A stretch of 64,000 nucleotides of DNA from Halomonas sp. BDJS001 (GTDB taxonomy: Bacteria > Pseudomonadota > Gammaproteobacteria > Pseudomonadales > Halomonadaceae), in contig NZ_CP110535.1 of assembly GCF_026104355.1 (NCBI RefSeq), positions 2,852,001-2,916,000 of the forward strand, read 5' to 3'. Of the stretch, positions 28,051-36,169 are shown piece after piece. How positions within the stretch are numbered: position 1 is the stretch's first letter; each line of letters starts with the position of its first letter. A program made the position numbers and the translations under genes. A model generated the notes under the pieces. It was not told the DNA's origin and did no database searches. It worked only from the letters and a program-made list of their open reading frames with translations.

Positions 28051-28080
28051 CCGCGGAATGGACACGTTTTGCCGTGGAAT
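28051..28080 (+). promoter_or_regulatory. Candidate AraC-type operator: direct repeat with 21-bp period
   Basis: CCGCGGAAT at 28051-28059 and CCGTGGAAT at 28072-28080 are direct repeats with an offset of 21 bp, two helical turns. AraC-type proteins bind such paired direct repeats. The site is 34 bp after the AraC-type gene and upstream of putP. Confidence 0.5.
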
Positions 28081-28299
28081 CAACATACACCAGAGATGAC
28101 GGCACTCTACATTCGCTTATTTGCTTGGGCGTCATGCCCTGTTACCCATTTGCTCTGTATCTAAAACGTTACGTGACTGAGAAAACCAATACCAATAACA
28201 CCGCTGCATTAGGCGGGAACGCGTCGCTGCTGGCGCTAGGGGATGAGTAAGCCACTCATCAACATCATTAACCTGAACTCCTGAACAGGAAACTAACTT

Positions 28300-28395
28300 A
28301 TGGTCGACAATAATATAGGGATCACTGCTTACAAAGGTACCAACAAGCTCTCTGACTTGATGATGGGCAGATGCTCGTATGGCCTTCTGACGTGA
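28300..28395 (+). CDS. Possible small leader ORF before putP
   Basis: 31 codons (starts MVDNNIGITAYKGTNKL) from an ATG preceded at nine bases by AGGAAA. It ends 107 bp before putP. No family is recognised and the codon use gives little support, so it could be chance; a role as a leader peptide is possible. Confidence 0.2.
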   Translation: MVDNNIGITAYKGTNKLSDLMMGRCSYGLLT

Positions 28396-28421
28396 ATAAA
28401 CAACAGGGGCAATAAAAACAA

Positions 28422-28456
28422 CGCGGTTAACTACCGGACGCTACCCGGTGACCGCG
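28422..28456 (+). promoter_or_regulatory. Stem-loop in the putP leader
   Basis: CGCGGT pairs with ACCGCG and, inside it, ACCGG pairs with CCGGT, giving a two-part stem around a seven-base loop. There is no T-run, so this is not a terminator; it may shape the putP leader RNA 46 bases upstream of the start codon. Confidence 0.4.
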
Positions 28457-28502
28457 CCAATAGGTCGGACCTAGTTCCTTCCTGACGAACTGGAGAAGTT
28501 AC

Positions 28503-29996
28503 ATGGCTATAGGTGTTTGGATCAGTCTCATTGCGTATTTTGCGCTCATGGTCGCCATCGGTATTTATGCGATGCGCAAATCCACCTCTTCCTCTGAAGA
28601 TTACATGCTGGGTGGTCGTACCCTCAGCCCTAAAGTAGCGGCTCTGTCGGCCGGTGCTTCGGATATGAGTGGCTGGTTGCTGCTGGGTTTACCTGGGGCA
28701 ATGTTTGTCTCTGGCTTGGGCTCCGCCTGGATCGGCATTGGTTTGCTCGTTGGGGCGTTATTCAACTGGATTCTGGTCGCTCCGCGCCTACGTGAACAGA
28801 CCGTTCACTATGGCAATGCGATCACCATCCCAGCCTTCCTGGCAAACCGATTCCCGACCCGATCCATGTCACTGCGTACCGTGTCGGCTATTGTCATCGT
28901 CGTATTTTTCGCCGTTTACACGGCCTCAGGCCTGGTGGCTGGCGGCAAGCTGTTTGAAAGCGCGTTCTCAGGCATTTACAACTTCGGGGATATGAGCAAC
29001 TACGCCATGGGCGTCATGATCACCCTGGGCGTGGTGCTTATTTACACCGTTGTCGGTGGTTTCCTGGCCGTGAGCATGACCGACTTCGTACAGGGCTGCA
29101 TCATGATGCTGGCCCTGGTGATCATGCCGGCGGTGGTACTCTTTGGTGAAGGTGGCGGCGGCTTTTCGCAGGCCTCACAAACGCTGAATGAGGTCGACCC
29201 CACCCTGCTCTCCTGGACCTCAGGGCTCACTTTTATTGGCTGGCTTTCTGCCGTCACCTGGGGGTTGGGTTACTTCGGTCAGCCGCACATCATTGTGCGC
29301 TTCATGGCCATCCGGACACTCAAGGATGTACCGATTGCCCGTAACATCGGCATGGGCTGGATGCTGATCTCCCTGATCGGCGCCGTGTCTCTGGGTATCT
29401 TTGGCCGCGCTTATGCCATCCGTAATGGCCTGGATATCGAAGATCCAGAAACCATCTTTATCGTCCTGGCGAACCTACTGTTCCATCCGCTGATTACCGG
29501 CTTCCTCTATGCGGCACTGCTTGCGGCAGTCATGAGTACCGTTTCCAGTCAGCTGTTAGTAGCCTCTTCATCACTGACTGAGGACTTCTACCGTCTGTTC
29601 CTGCACAAGACAGCCTCGGAGGCGCAGTGTGTGGCCGTCGGCCGTGTCAGTGTCGTACTGGTGGGCATTGTCGCAGCGCTTATTGCCTCTGACGAAAACT
29701 CCCAGGTTTTGGGGCTGGTCAGTAACGCCTGGGCAGGCTTCGGTGCGGCCTTTGGTCCGCTGATTATCCTATCGCTGATGTGGTCACGCACCAACGGCAA
29801 TGGTGCTATCGCAGGCATGGTGGTAGGCGCGCTCACCGTAATGGTCTGGATTGCACTCGGCTGGAACGGCTCCTTTATGGGTGGCCCGGGCGTTTACGAG
29901 ATTATCCCTGGCTTTATCGCCTCCTTCATTGCCATCATCGTAGTCAGCAATGCCACCGACGATGCCGGTGAATATCAGCATATCGAACGCAAATAA
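28503..29996 (+). CDS. putP: Sodium/proline symporter
   Basis: 497-aa SSF-family transporter that brings in proline with sodium. About 13 membrane helices; the N-terminal SSSEDYMLGGR and the GASDMSGWLLLGLPG sodium/proline site are present, as are the TPxV-like later helices. In halophiles this protein serves both nutrition and compatible-solute uptake. It is followed by putA 122 bp downstream; the AraC-type regulator lies upstream. GGAGAAG precedes the ATG. Confidence 0.95.
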   Translation: MAIGVWISLIAYFALMVAIGIYAMRKSTSSSEDYMLGGRTLSPKVAALSAGASDMSGWLLLGLPGAMFVSGLGSAWIGIGLLVGALFNWILVAPRLREQTVHYGNAITIPAFLANRFPTRSMSLRTVSAIVIVVFFAVYTASGLVAGGKLFESAFSGIYNFGDMSNYAMGVMITLGVVLIYTVVGGFLAVSMTDFVQGCIMMLALVIMPAVVLFGEGGGGFSQASQTLNEVDPTLLSWTSGLTFIGWLSAVTWGLGYFGQPHIIVRFMAIRTLKDVPIARNIGMGWMLISLIGAVSLGIFGRAYAIRNGLDIEDPETIFIVLANLLFHPLITGFLYAALLAAVMSTVSSQLLVASSSLTEDFYRLFLHKTASEAQCVAVGRVSVVLVGIVAALIASDENSQVLGLVSNAWAGFGAAFGPLIILSLMWSRTNGNGAIAGMVVGALTVMVWIALGWNGSFMGGPGVYEIIPGFIASFIAIIVVSNATDDAGEYQHIERK

Positions 29997-30021
29997 GCGC
30001 TCAAGATACATTAGCGTATCA

Positions 30022-30045
30022 AGAGGGCTCCCGCGGGAGCCCTCT
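30022..30045 (+). terminator. Perfect palindrome between putP and putA (terminator or attenuator)
   Basis: AGAGGGCTCCCG followed by CGGGAGCCCTCT is a perfect 24-bp inverted repeat 25 bases after the putP stop. The T-run after it is poor (TCAGG), so termination may be partial, which would set putP:putA ratios. Confidence 0.5.
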
Positions 30046-30118
30046 TCAGGTTAGAGAACGACTACATTCTAACCGACGCAGCAACGCCAAACTGTCGGCT
30101 AGCAAGGAGAGACCCTGT

Positions 30119-33100
30119 ATGAACGATCATCTGCATAGCGACGTGAGTGATCTACGCTCACGCATTCGCAGCCATTATGATGCCAACGAGGCAGATGTGC
30201 TGCATGGGCTTTTAGAGCGTATCAAGCTGTCGGAGGATGACCGCAAGAAGGTCGCTGCAGTCGGTGCCAAATACGTGGAGCGTGTGCGTAAGGAAAGGTC
30301 GCCCTCGATGATGGAGGCGTTCCTGGCCGAGTACGGGCTCTCGACCACCGAGGGCGTCGGCCTGATGTGTCTGGCAGAAGCGCTGCTGCGCGTGCCCGAT
30401 GCAGAAACCATCGACGACCTGATCCACGACAAGATCGAGCCCTCCGACTGGGGCGCCCACCTGGGCAAGTCGTCTTCGTCCATGGTCAATGCTTCGACCT
30501 GGGCACTGCTACTGACCGGCAAAGTACTGGAAGAGGATCCCAAGGGCCCAACGCGGGCGCTGCGCGGCCTGGTTCGCCGTATGGGCGAGCCGGTGGTACG
30601 TAAGGCGGTTGGCCAATCGATGAAGATTCTCGGCCGCCAGTTCGTGCTTGGCCAGACCATCGAAGAGGGCATGAAGAATGCCCGCGAGCTCGAGAAACAG
30701 GGCTACACCTACTCCTACGACATGTTGGGCGAAGCGGCGCGCACTGACGAAGATGCCGTCCGCTATCACAAGGCTTATGCCAAGGCGATCTCCGCCATCG
30801 CCGAGCAGGCCAAAGGTGATGTGCGCGGCAGCCCCGGTATTTCGGTAAAACTCTCGGCGCTGCATCCGCGCTATGAATACACCCACCGCGACACGGTGAT
30901 GGCCGAGCTACTACCCCGGGCCAAAGAGCTGGTACAGCAGGCAGCCAAGGCCAATATCGGTTTCAATATCGACGCCGAAGAGCAGGATCGCTTGGATCTC
31001 TCCCTCGACGTGATCGAGGCGCTAATGGCCGACCCCAGTCTGGACGGTTGGGATGGCTTCGGGGTCGTCGTGCAGGCTTACGGGCGCCGCGCCGCGCCGA
31101 TGATCGAAACCCTCTACGAACTCGCCGAGCGGTTTAACCGCAAGATCATGGTACGCCTGGTGAAAGGCGCTTACTGGGATACCGAGATCAAGCTTTCTCA
31201 GGAGATGGGCGTCAAGACCTTCCCGGTCTTCACCCGCAAGGTCAACACCGATGTCAGCTACATGGCCTGCGCGCAGATGCTGCTCGACCGTCGCGACCGC
31301 ATCTATCCGCAGTTCGCCACCCACAATGCCCACACTTGCGCCGCCGTCGCAGAAATGGCGGGCGACGACAAGGACAGCTACGAGTTCCAACGCCTGCACG
31401 GCATGGGCGAATCGCTCCACCACATCGTCAAAGAGACAGAAGGCACCCACTGCCGTATTTATGCCCCGGTTGGCGCCCACCGCGACCTGCTGGCCTATCT
31501 GGTACGCCGCCTGCTGGAGAACGGTGCCAACTCCTCGTTCGTTAACCAGGTGGTAGATAGTTCGATTCCACCAAGCGACGTTTCAAAGGATCCCATTGAA
31601 GCGTTTAAGCAACTCGGTAACGACGTTTCAAGCCCGTTGATCCGCCAGCCCGGCGAGCTGTTTGCGCCTGAGCGCAAAAACTCCAAGGGCTACCGGATCA
31701 ATGAGCCCGCCTCAATCCTGCCACTGCTCAATGCTCGAGAAGCGTTTGCCGACACCACCTGGACAGCAGGCCCCATGCTGGTGGGCAACCCCGCCCCCAA
31801 GGGCCCGGCGCGTGATGCCGTCTCTCCTGCCGATGGCTCGCGGGTAATTGGCAAGGTGCATGAGGCCACCCCGGAAGAGGTCGCCACTGCCCTTGATGCC
31901 GCCGAACAAGGTTTTAAAGAGTGGTCTGCACGCCCAGCGGCCGAGCGCGCCGCGGTACTGCGCCGCACCGCCGACCTCTACGAAGAACATATCGCTGAGC
32001 TGACCGTGATCACCACCCGTGAAGCGGGCAAGATGATGTTCGACGGCATCGCCGAAGTGCGCGAAGCGGTGGATTTCCTGCGCTACTACGCCAACGAAGG
32101 CGAGCGGTTGGAAGCCGAAGAGCCCGGCAGCGCCCGCGGCATTTTCGTCTGCATCAGCCCGTGGAACTTCCCCCTGGCCATCACCACCGGGCAGATTGCT
32201 GCTGCTCTGGTGGCCGGTAACGCGGTAATCGCCAAGCCCGCCGAACAGACGCCGCTGATCGCCGCCCGCGCCGTCGAGCTGATGCGTGAGGCTGGCTTAC
32301 CGGAAGCGGCGCTACAGCTACTGCCTGGCGATGGCCCAACGGTGGGTGGCCCGCTCACCAGCGATCCTCGTATCGCCGGTGTCTGCTTCACCGGCTCGAC
32401 CCCAGTAGCCCAAATCATCCACAAGGCGCTGGCCGAGAACGCGGGCCCCGATGCAATACTGATCGCCGAAACTGGCGGACTAAACTCCATGATCGTGGAC
32501 TCCACGGCGCTGACCGAACAGGCGGTGCGCGATATCCTGATCTCTTCCTTCCAGTCAGCTGGTCAGCGCTGTTCCGCGCTGCGCATGCTGTATGTTCAGG
32601 AAGAGGCCCGAGACCGCCTGCTCAACATGCTCTACGGCGCCATGGACGCGCTCACCATTGGTGATCCCTGGAATACGGACACCGACGTGTCACCGGTGAT
32701 CGACACCGATGCCCAGACCGAAATCAGCGACTATGTGGCAGCACAAGAGAAAGCCGGCAAAGTGCTCAAGAAGCTGCCCGCACCGGAAACCGGTACCTTC
32801 GTGACCCCTGCGGTGATCAATGTTGGCGGCATTGAAGATCTCGACCGTGAAATCTTCGGCCCGGTGCTGCACGTCGCCACCTTCAAGGCGCGGGATATCG
32901 ACAAGGTGGTCGACGACATCAATGGCAAGGGCTACGGGCTAACTTTCGGCCTGCATACCCGTATCGACGACCGCGTGCAGCAGATCGTCGAGCGCATTCA
33001 TGTCGGCAACGTCTACGTTAACCGTAACCAGATCGGCGCCATCGTTGGCTCCCAGCCGTTCGGTGGCGAAGGGCTTTCAGGCACCGGGCCCAAGGCCGGT

Positions 33101-33775
33101 GGCCCGCTCTACGTCAATCGTTTCCGCCGCACCGCGGAGGCTGAACACGTCGAGGCGCCAGAAGAAAAAGCCGTATCACTTAGCGATCTCCAGACAGCTC
33201 TTGATGAACTGGATGCGCGCAACTGGGCGGTACGACCCAATCGAATCGAGGTGCTGCGCAAGGCGCTCTCCGGCAAAGGCGGCGTAATCCGCAAGGCGCT
33301 TGCCGAAACAGCAGCCTTGGATATGACGCCGCAGACATTGCCGGGGCCGACAGGTGAAAGCAACCGCCTGGCGATGTACCCCAAAGGCGTGGTGCTATGC
33401 CTAGGGCCAACCCTGGATATCGCCATCGCGCAAGCAGCGCAGGCCCTAGGCACAGGCTGTGCGGCCGTTGTGGTCGCACCCGGCGCCGAACAGGCCGTGA
33501 AGCCATTGATCGATGCCGGCGTGCCGGTGGCCGGACTTGAGGGCAGCGTTTCAGCCGAGACACTGAAAGAGGTCAAAGGGATTGCGGCAGTCGCCGCCGC
33601 TGGCAACAGCGACTGGACACGTGAACTGCGCATTGCACTGGCCAAGCGCGACGGCGCCATCATCCCTCTCGAGACCCAGACCATCTCGCCGGATCGCTAC
33701 GTGGTGGAGCGCCATCTATGTATCGACACCACCGCCGCGGGTGGTAACGCCAGCCTATTGGCAACGGCTGAATAG
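30119..33775 (+). CDS. putA: Bifunctional proline dehydrogenase / P5C dehydrogenase, no DNA-binding domain
   Basis: 1218-aa inner-membrane-associated enzyme that oxidises proline to glutamate in two steps. The N-terminal half is the FAD-dependent PRODH barrel (YGRRAAPMIETLYELAERF; VRLVKGAYWDTE). The second half is the NAD-dependent aldehyde dehydrogenase (catalytic Cys818 in SAGQRCSALR; ETGGLNS). A further about 170-residue ALDH-like C-terminal extension marks the long 'type B' form. The N-terminal ribbon-helix-helix of repressor PutA is absent, so this protein cannot autorepress. AGGAG precedes the start. Confidence 0.95.
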   Translation: MNDHLHSDVSDLRSRIRSHYDANEADVLHGLLERIKLSEDDRKKVAAVGAKYVERVRKERSPSMMEAFLAEYGLSTTEGVGLMCLAEALLRVPDAETIDDLIHDKIEPSDWGAHLGKSSSSMVNASTWALLLTGKVLEEDPKGPTRALRGLVRRMGEPVVRKAVGQSMKILGRQFVLGQTIEEGMKNARELEKQGYTYSYDMLGEAARTDEDAVRYHKAYAKAISAIAEQAKGDVRGSPGISVKLSALHPRYEYTHRDTVMAELLPRAKELVQQAAKANIGFNIDAEEQDRLDLSLDVIEALMADPSLDGWDGFGVVVQAYGRRAAPMIETLYELAERFNRKIMVRLVKGAYWDTEIKLSQEMGVKTFPVFTRKVNTDVSYMACAQMLLDRRDRIYPQFATHNAHTCAAVAEMAGDDKDSYEFQRLHGMGESLHHIVKETEGTHCRIYAPVGAHRDLLAYLVRRLLENGANSSFVNQVVDSSIPPSDVSKDPIEAFKQLGNDVSSPLIRQPGELFAPERKNSKGYRINEPASILPLLNAREAFADTTWTAGPMLVGNPAPKGPARDAVSPADGSRVIGKVHEATPEEVATALDAAEQGFKEWSARPAAERAAVLRRTADLYEEHIAELTVITTREAGKMMFDGIAEVREAVDFLRYYANEGERLEAEEPGSARGIFVCISPWNFPLAITTGQIAAALVAGNAVIAKPAEQTPLIAARAVELMREAGLPEAALQLLPGDGPTVGGPLTSDPRIAGVCFTGSTPVAQIIHKALAENAGPDAILIAETGGLNSMIVDSTALTEQAVRDILISSFQSAGQRCSALRMLYVQEEARDRLLNMLYGAMDALTIGDPWNTDTDVSPVIDTDAQTEISDYVAAQEKAGKVLKKLPAPETGTFVTPAVINVGGIEDLDREIFGPVLHVATFKARDIDKVVDDINGKGYGLTFGLHTRIDDRVQQIVERIHVGNVYVNRNQIGAIVGSQPFGGEGLSGTGPKAGGPLYVNRFRRTAEAEHVEAPEEKAVSLSDLQTALDELDARNWAVRPNRIEVLRKALSGKGGVIRKALAETAALDMTPQTLPGPTGESNRLAMYPKGVVLCLGPTLDIAIAQAAQALGTGCAAVVVAPGAEQAVKPLIDAGVPVAGLEGSVSAETLKEVKGIAAVAAAGNSDWTRELRIALAKRDGAIIPLETQTISPDRYVVERHLCIDTTAAGGNASLLATAE

Positions 33776-33881
33776 GTCGGCGCTAAATGGTAGGTGCTTA
33801 AGAGGCGAGCGGCTCATTGATGTCGCTCGCCCTCCTCCCGCACTCAGCAAACACTGATCACTGTCTGAGCGATCAATCATT

Positions 33882-33907
33882 AGCCACTACTCGTTAGTGG
33901 CTTTTTT
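33882..33907 (+). terminator. Intrinsic terminator after putA
   Basis: AGCCACTA, five-base loop, TAGTGGCT and a six-T run. It lies about 107 bases after the putA stop and separates putA from ccdA. Confidence 0.9.
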
Positions 33908-34026
33908 GTATCTGGCAGCCGGGATTTACGGGGGATTACCCTGCAATTTGTTAAATGCTCACTTGAATGCGCATTCCAGTGCGCATAATCTGTAACGAGA
34001 TTGGTCACAACTCTGTGGAGGGAAAA

Positions 34027-34272
34027 ATGCCAGAACTTTACGATACAGCCGCACCCAGAAAGGCAGCGAACCTGTCGGTGAACAGTGACCTCCTAAACAA
34101 AACCCGCGCTCTGAACATTAACCTTTCAGCCACCCTTGAGCGGGCGCTGAAGGAAGAGCTTGCGAAACGGGAGGCCGCTCAATGGGTCGAAGAAAACCGT
34201 AGTGCGATCAAGAGCTATAACGAATTCGTTGAGCAACATGGATGCTTTGGCGACGAATTCCGGGAGTTTTGA
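34027..34272 (+). CDS. ccdA: CcdA-type antitoxin
   Basis: 81-aa protein: an N-terminal ribbon-helix-helix (KAANLSVNSDLLNKTRALNI) for dimerisation and operator binding, and a C-terminal toxin-binding tail (WVEENRSAIKSYNEFVEQHG...FREF) that closely parallels plasmid F CcdA. The ATG at 34027 has GGAGGG just upstream. Its stop overlaps the ccdB start (TGATG), the usual coupled pair; the complex should autoregulate the operon. Confidence 0.9.
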   Translation: MPELYDTAAPRKAANLSVNSDLLNKTRALNINLSATLERALKEELAKREAAQWVEENRSAIKSYNEFVEQHGCFGDEFREF

Positions 34273-34589
34273 TGGCACAATTCGACGTTTACCCTAACCC
34301 AAGTAAAACCAGCAAAGCGCACTACCCTTACCTGATAGATATTCAAAGCGCCCTTCTGACCGACTTGGCAACTCGTATCGTTATCCCTTTGGCGAGGAGC
34401 ACTGCTTTTGACGAACAGGCCATGCGGGGCCTCACGCCAGAGATAACGTTCAACGAACATACGTTGCTCTTACTCACTCCACAGATTTCCTCGGTGCCAG
34501 AAAAACACCTAAAGAATCCCGTCGGCTCCCTCTCGCACTTCAGAGATCGCATTATTGCCGCACTGGATCTTGCGGTCACTGGTATTTAA
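34272..34589 (+). CDS. ccdB: CcdB-type toxin with altered C-terminus
   Basis: 105-aa homologue of CcdB, which poisons DNA gyrase. The N-terminal MAQFDVYPN and central RIVIPLAR segment fit the family. The gyrase-poisoning tail of F-plasmid CcdB is FWGI; here it is VTGI, so the Trp is Thr while Gly-Ile remain. Loss of this Trp abolishes toxicity in the plasmid protein, so this toxin may be weak, inactive or use a changed interface. Coupled to ccdA. Confidence 0.88.
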   Translation: MAQFDVYPNPSKTSKAHYPYLIDIQSALLTDLATRIVIPLARSTAFDEQAMRGLTPEITFNEHTLLLLTPQISSVPEKHLKNPVGSLSHFRDRIIAALDLAVTGI

Positions 34590-34798
34590 CAGTTAATAGA
34601 GCATACGCCCAAGCTCATGAGCTATCCAAATGTCCAGCAGCCCGCTCAATTCGACCTCCCTGGCCCCCCTTCCCCAATAACGCCTGTCGAATAACTCTTG
34701 CCCTGGATCAATAATCCACTCCCTGGGTCTCGTTACACTGGCTTCATCGTTAAGCGGCTATCGAAAGGCCGTCTAATATTGACCCCAGGAGTGATCCC

Positions 34799-35425
34799 AT
34801 GCGTAAAGCCGCCCTGCCTACCCTACTTGTATCCACTGTTGCCGCTGCGGCAATAATGACCAGCAGCCAGGCATTTGCCTATGGCGCTGGCGACTTTTTC
34901 ACCCGCGTCGGTGTGGCCAAAGTCGCCCCTAAAAGCGACAACGGCTCACTGGCCAACGGTGCGTTGTCTGTGGATGTACAGGATAAAACCGATTTCGCGT
35001 TCACCTTGGGCTATCGTTTCCACGATAAAGTTGGCGTGGAGTTGCTGGCGGCGCTGCCGTTCGAGCACGATATCCATCTGAACGGCGATAACATCGCCTC
35101 CACCAAGCACCTGCCGCCGACCCTAACGCTGCAGTACTACCCGCTGGGCGGCACTCAGTCACGCGTACAGCCTTATGTCGGCGCGGGCATTAACTACACC
35201 CACTTCTCCGATGAAGAGCTGACGATTGGCGATTTAGACCTGGATGACTCCTGGGGTGCAGCAGGCCAGGTAGGCGTTGATCTACTGATTGATGATCACT
35301 GGGCGCTGAACGCCGCAGCTTGGTACATCGATATCGATACCGATGCCAGCGTTAACGGTGCGGCGGCAGGTACTGTTGAGATCGACCCTCTCGTGGTCAT
35401 GGCGGGACTCAGCTACCGTTTCTAA
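34799..35425 (+). CDS. ompW: OmpW-family outer membrane protein
   Basis: 208 aa with a cleavable signal peptide (residues 1-27, ending AFA). The rest is an eight-stranded beta-barrel pattern that ends with a C-terminal Phe (GLSYRF), the outer-membrane insertion signal. OmpW proteins form small hydrophobic channels. AGGAG lies upstream of the ATG. Single gene with its own hairpin after it. Confidence 0.92.
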   Translation: MRKAALPTLLVSTVAAAAIMTSSQAFAYGAGDFFTRVGVAKVAPKSDNGSLANGALSVDVQDKTDFAFTLGYRFHDKVGVELLAALPFEHDIHLNGDNIASTKHLPPTLTLQYYPLGGTQSRVQPYVGAGINYTHFSDEELTIGDLDLDDSWGAAGQVGVDLLIDDHWALNAAAWYIDIDTDASVNGAAAGTVEIDPLVVMAGLSYRF

Positions 35426-35456
35426 GCCGCCTGCAAAACCGCTAGCGAATGTTATC

Positions 35457-35486
35457 CACAAAGCCTGCCTCACGGCGGGCTTTGTG
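35457..35486 (+). terminator. Hairpin terminator between ompW and yqcC (probably bidirectional)
   Basis: CACAAAGCCTGCC / GGCGGGCTTTGTG, 13-bp stem with one wobble and a four-base loop, between converging genes. The T content after it is modest on both strands. Confidence 0.65.
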
Positions 35487-35505
35487 CGTTTAGTGGTATG
35501 CCGTT

Positions 35506-35841
35506 TTAAGTGCTTTCAGTGACGATCTGGTCGACCTTCTCTACCGCACGCACAATCAGCAGCTGGTGGTGAGCGGGTGTTTTTTCCTGCTGCAAGTAGG
35601 CTGCCACGGCGGGCGCTACCTCGCATTTAGCGGGCATGGCGGCACGCGCATCCATCAGGGCGTTCAAGCGGGCAATAAACACAAAGCGTATCCATTGCGG
35701 CAGCGACATGGTGTCGATGCAAAACGGCTGCTGGCTGGCAAATGCTTCTGCATCGGGTGTGGACATGCGCCATAGATCGGCGGCTTTCATCGACGCTTCA
35801 AGCTCTAAGAGCGCTGTCTGCAGCGGTTGATAAGTACTCAT
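35506..35841 (-). CDS. yqcC: YqcC-family protein
   Basis: 111-aa protein matching the YqcC family (LQTALLELEASMKAADLW; FCIDTMSLPQWIRFVFIARLNALMD). Helical, cytoplasmic, function unknown; in enterobacteria it lies next to truC. The ATG at 35841 is chosen because the upstream in-frame extension to 35901 does not match the family. Confidence 0.85.
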   Translation of the reverse strand: MSTYQPLQTALLELEASMKAADLWRMSTPDAEAFASQQPFCIDTMSLPQWIRFVFIARLNALMDARAAMPAKCEVAPAVAAYLQQEKTPAHHQLLIVRAVEKVDQIVTEST

Positions 35842-35891
35842 AAAGTCGCTTGTCACTACCTTGGGAAATGAATAAGTATATCGTCTGCCCA

Positions 35892-35983
35892 TTATCCCCA
35901 CTCAGCGGGCGCCTTGCCACCTATCAACGCTCGCGGGAAGTTATCCATAGACTCACAGAAAACCTGCACGAGCCTGTGGATAA
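35892..35983. promoter_or_regulatory. Cluster of DnaA-box-like sequences
   Basis: TTATCCCCA at 35892-35900, TTATCCATA at 35941-35949 and, on the other strand, TTATCCACA at 35983-35975 (perfect consensus). A further perfect TTATCCACA lies at 35452-35460 in the ompW hairpin region. Could serve DnaA titration or control of a neighbour. Confidence 0.45.
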
Positions 35984-36052
35984 ACTATGGAAAGGTGTCG
36001 CAACGCTTGCTCTCATGGGGCTTTCGCAGAGTTGATTAATTTTTAACCGCAT

Positions 36053-36089
36053 TGTCATTAATGCTAATGCCTTAAGGCACTGTCATTAA
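36053..36089. promoter_or_regulatory. Palindrome between direct repeats upstream of the DUF3549 gene
   Basis: TGTCATTAA occurs at 36053-36061 and again at 36081-36089 (28-bp period) around the palindrome TGCCTTAAGGCA (36068-36079). This is an operator-like arrangement about 80 bp before the gene start; the regulator is not known. Confidence 0.35.
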
Positions 36090-36169
36090 CACCATGTTTT
36101 ATCAGTCACTGCGGCTGACAGTGCCACATCAGCAAGGTAGAGTGCAGGCTTGCAACGTGGAAGGATGTC

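Larger units (their letters stand above)
28017..28502 (+). promoter_or_regulatory. putP control region and long leader
   Basis: 486 bp without a convincing gene. It holds a TATAAT at 28034-28039, a 21-bp-spaced direct repeat (28051-28080), a possible 31-codon small frame (28300-28395), an A-rich AATAAAAACAAC (28411-28422) that resembles Crc/Hfq target sequence, and a stable stem (28422-28456) before the putP ribosome-binding site GGAGAAG. The combination suggests both activator control and post-transcriptional control. Confidence 0.55.
35842..36169. other. Gene-free region with DnaA-box cluster, AT-rich
   Basis: 328 bp between yqcC and the DUF3549 gene. It contains three DnaA-box-like 9-mers within 92 bp, an AT-rich stretch around 36030-36110, a TGCCTTAAGGCA palindrome and a direct repeat TGTCATTAA twice (36053-36061, 36081-36089). 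A 61-codon frame in this stretch has no ribosome-binding site and no family match. There are no replication genes next to it, so oriC is unlikely. Confidence 0.55.

Noticed and set aside
33967-34026. 20-residue N-terminal extension of ccdA
   Set aside because: GGAGGG lies directly before the ATG at 34027, and CcdA proteins begin there.
35850-36035. 61-codon plus-strand frame upstream of the DUF3549 gene
   Set aside because: No ribosome-binding site or family match; the stretch is better explained by DnaA-box-like and AT-rich sequence.
35842-36169. Chromosomal origin (oriC)
   Set aside because: DnaA-box-like 9-mers and AT-rich sequence are present, but dnaA, dnaN, mnmG or other origin-linked genes are not adjacent.
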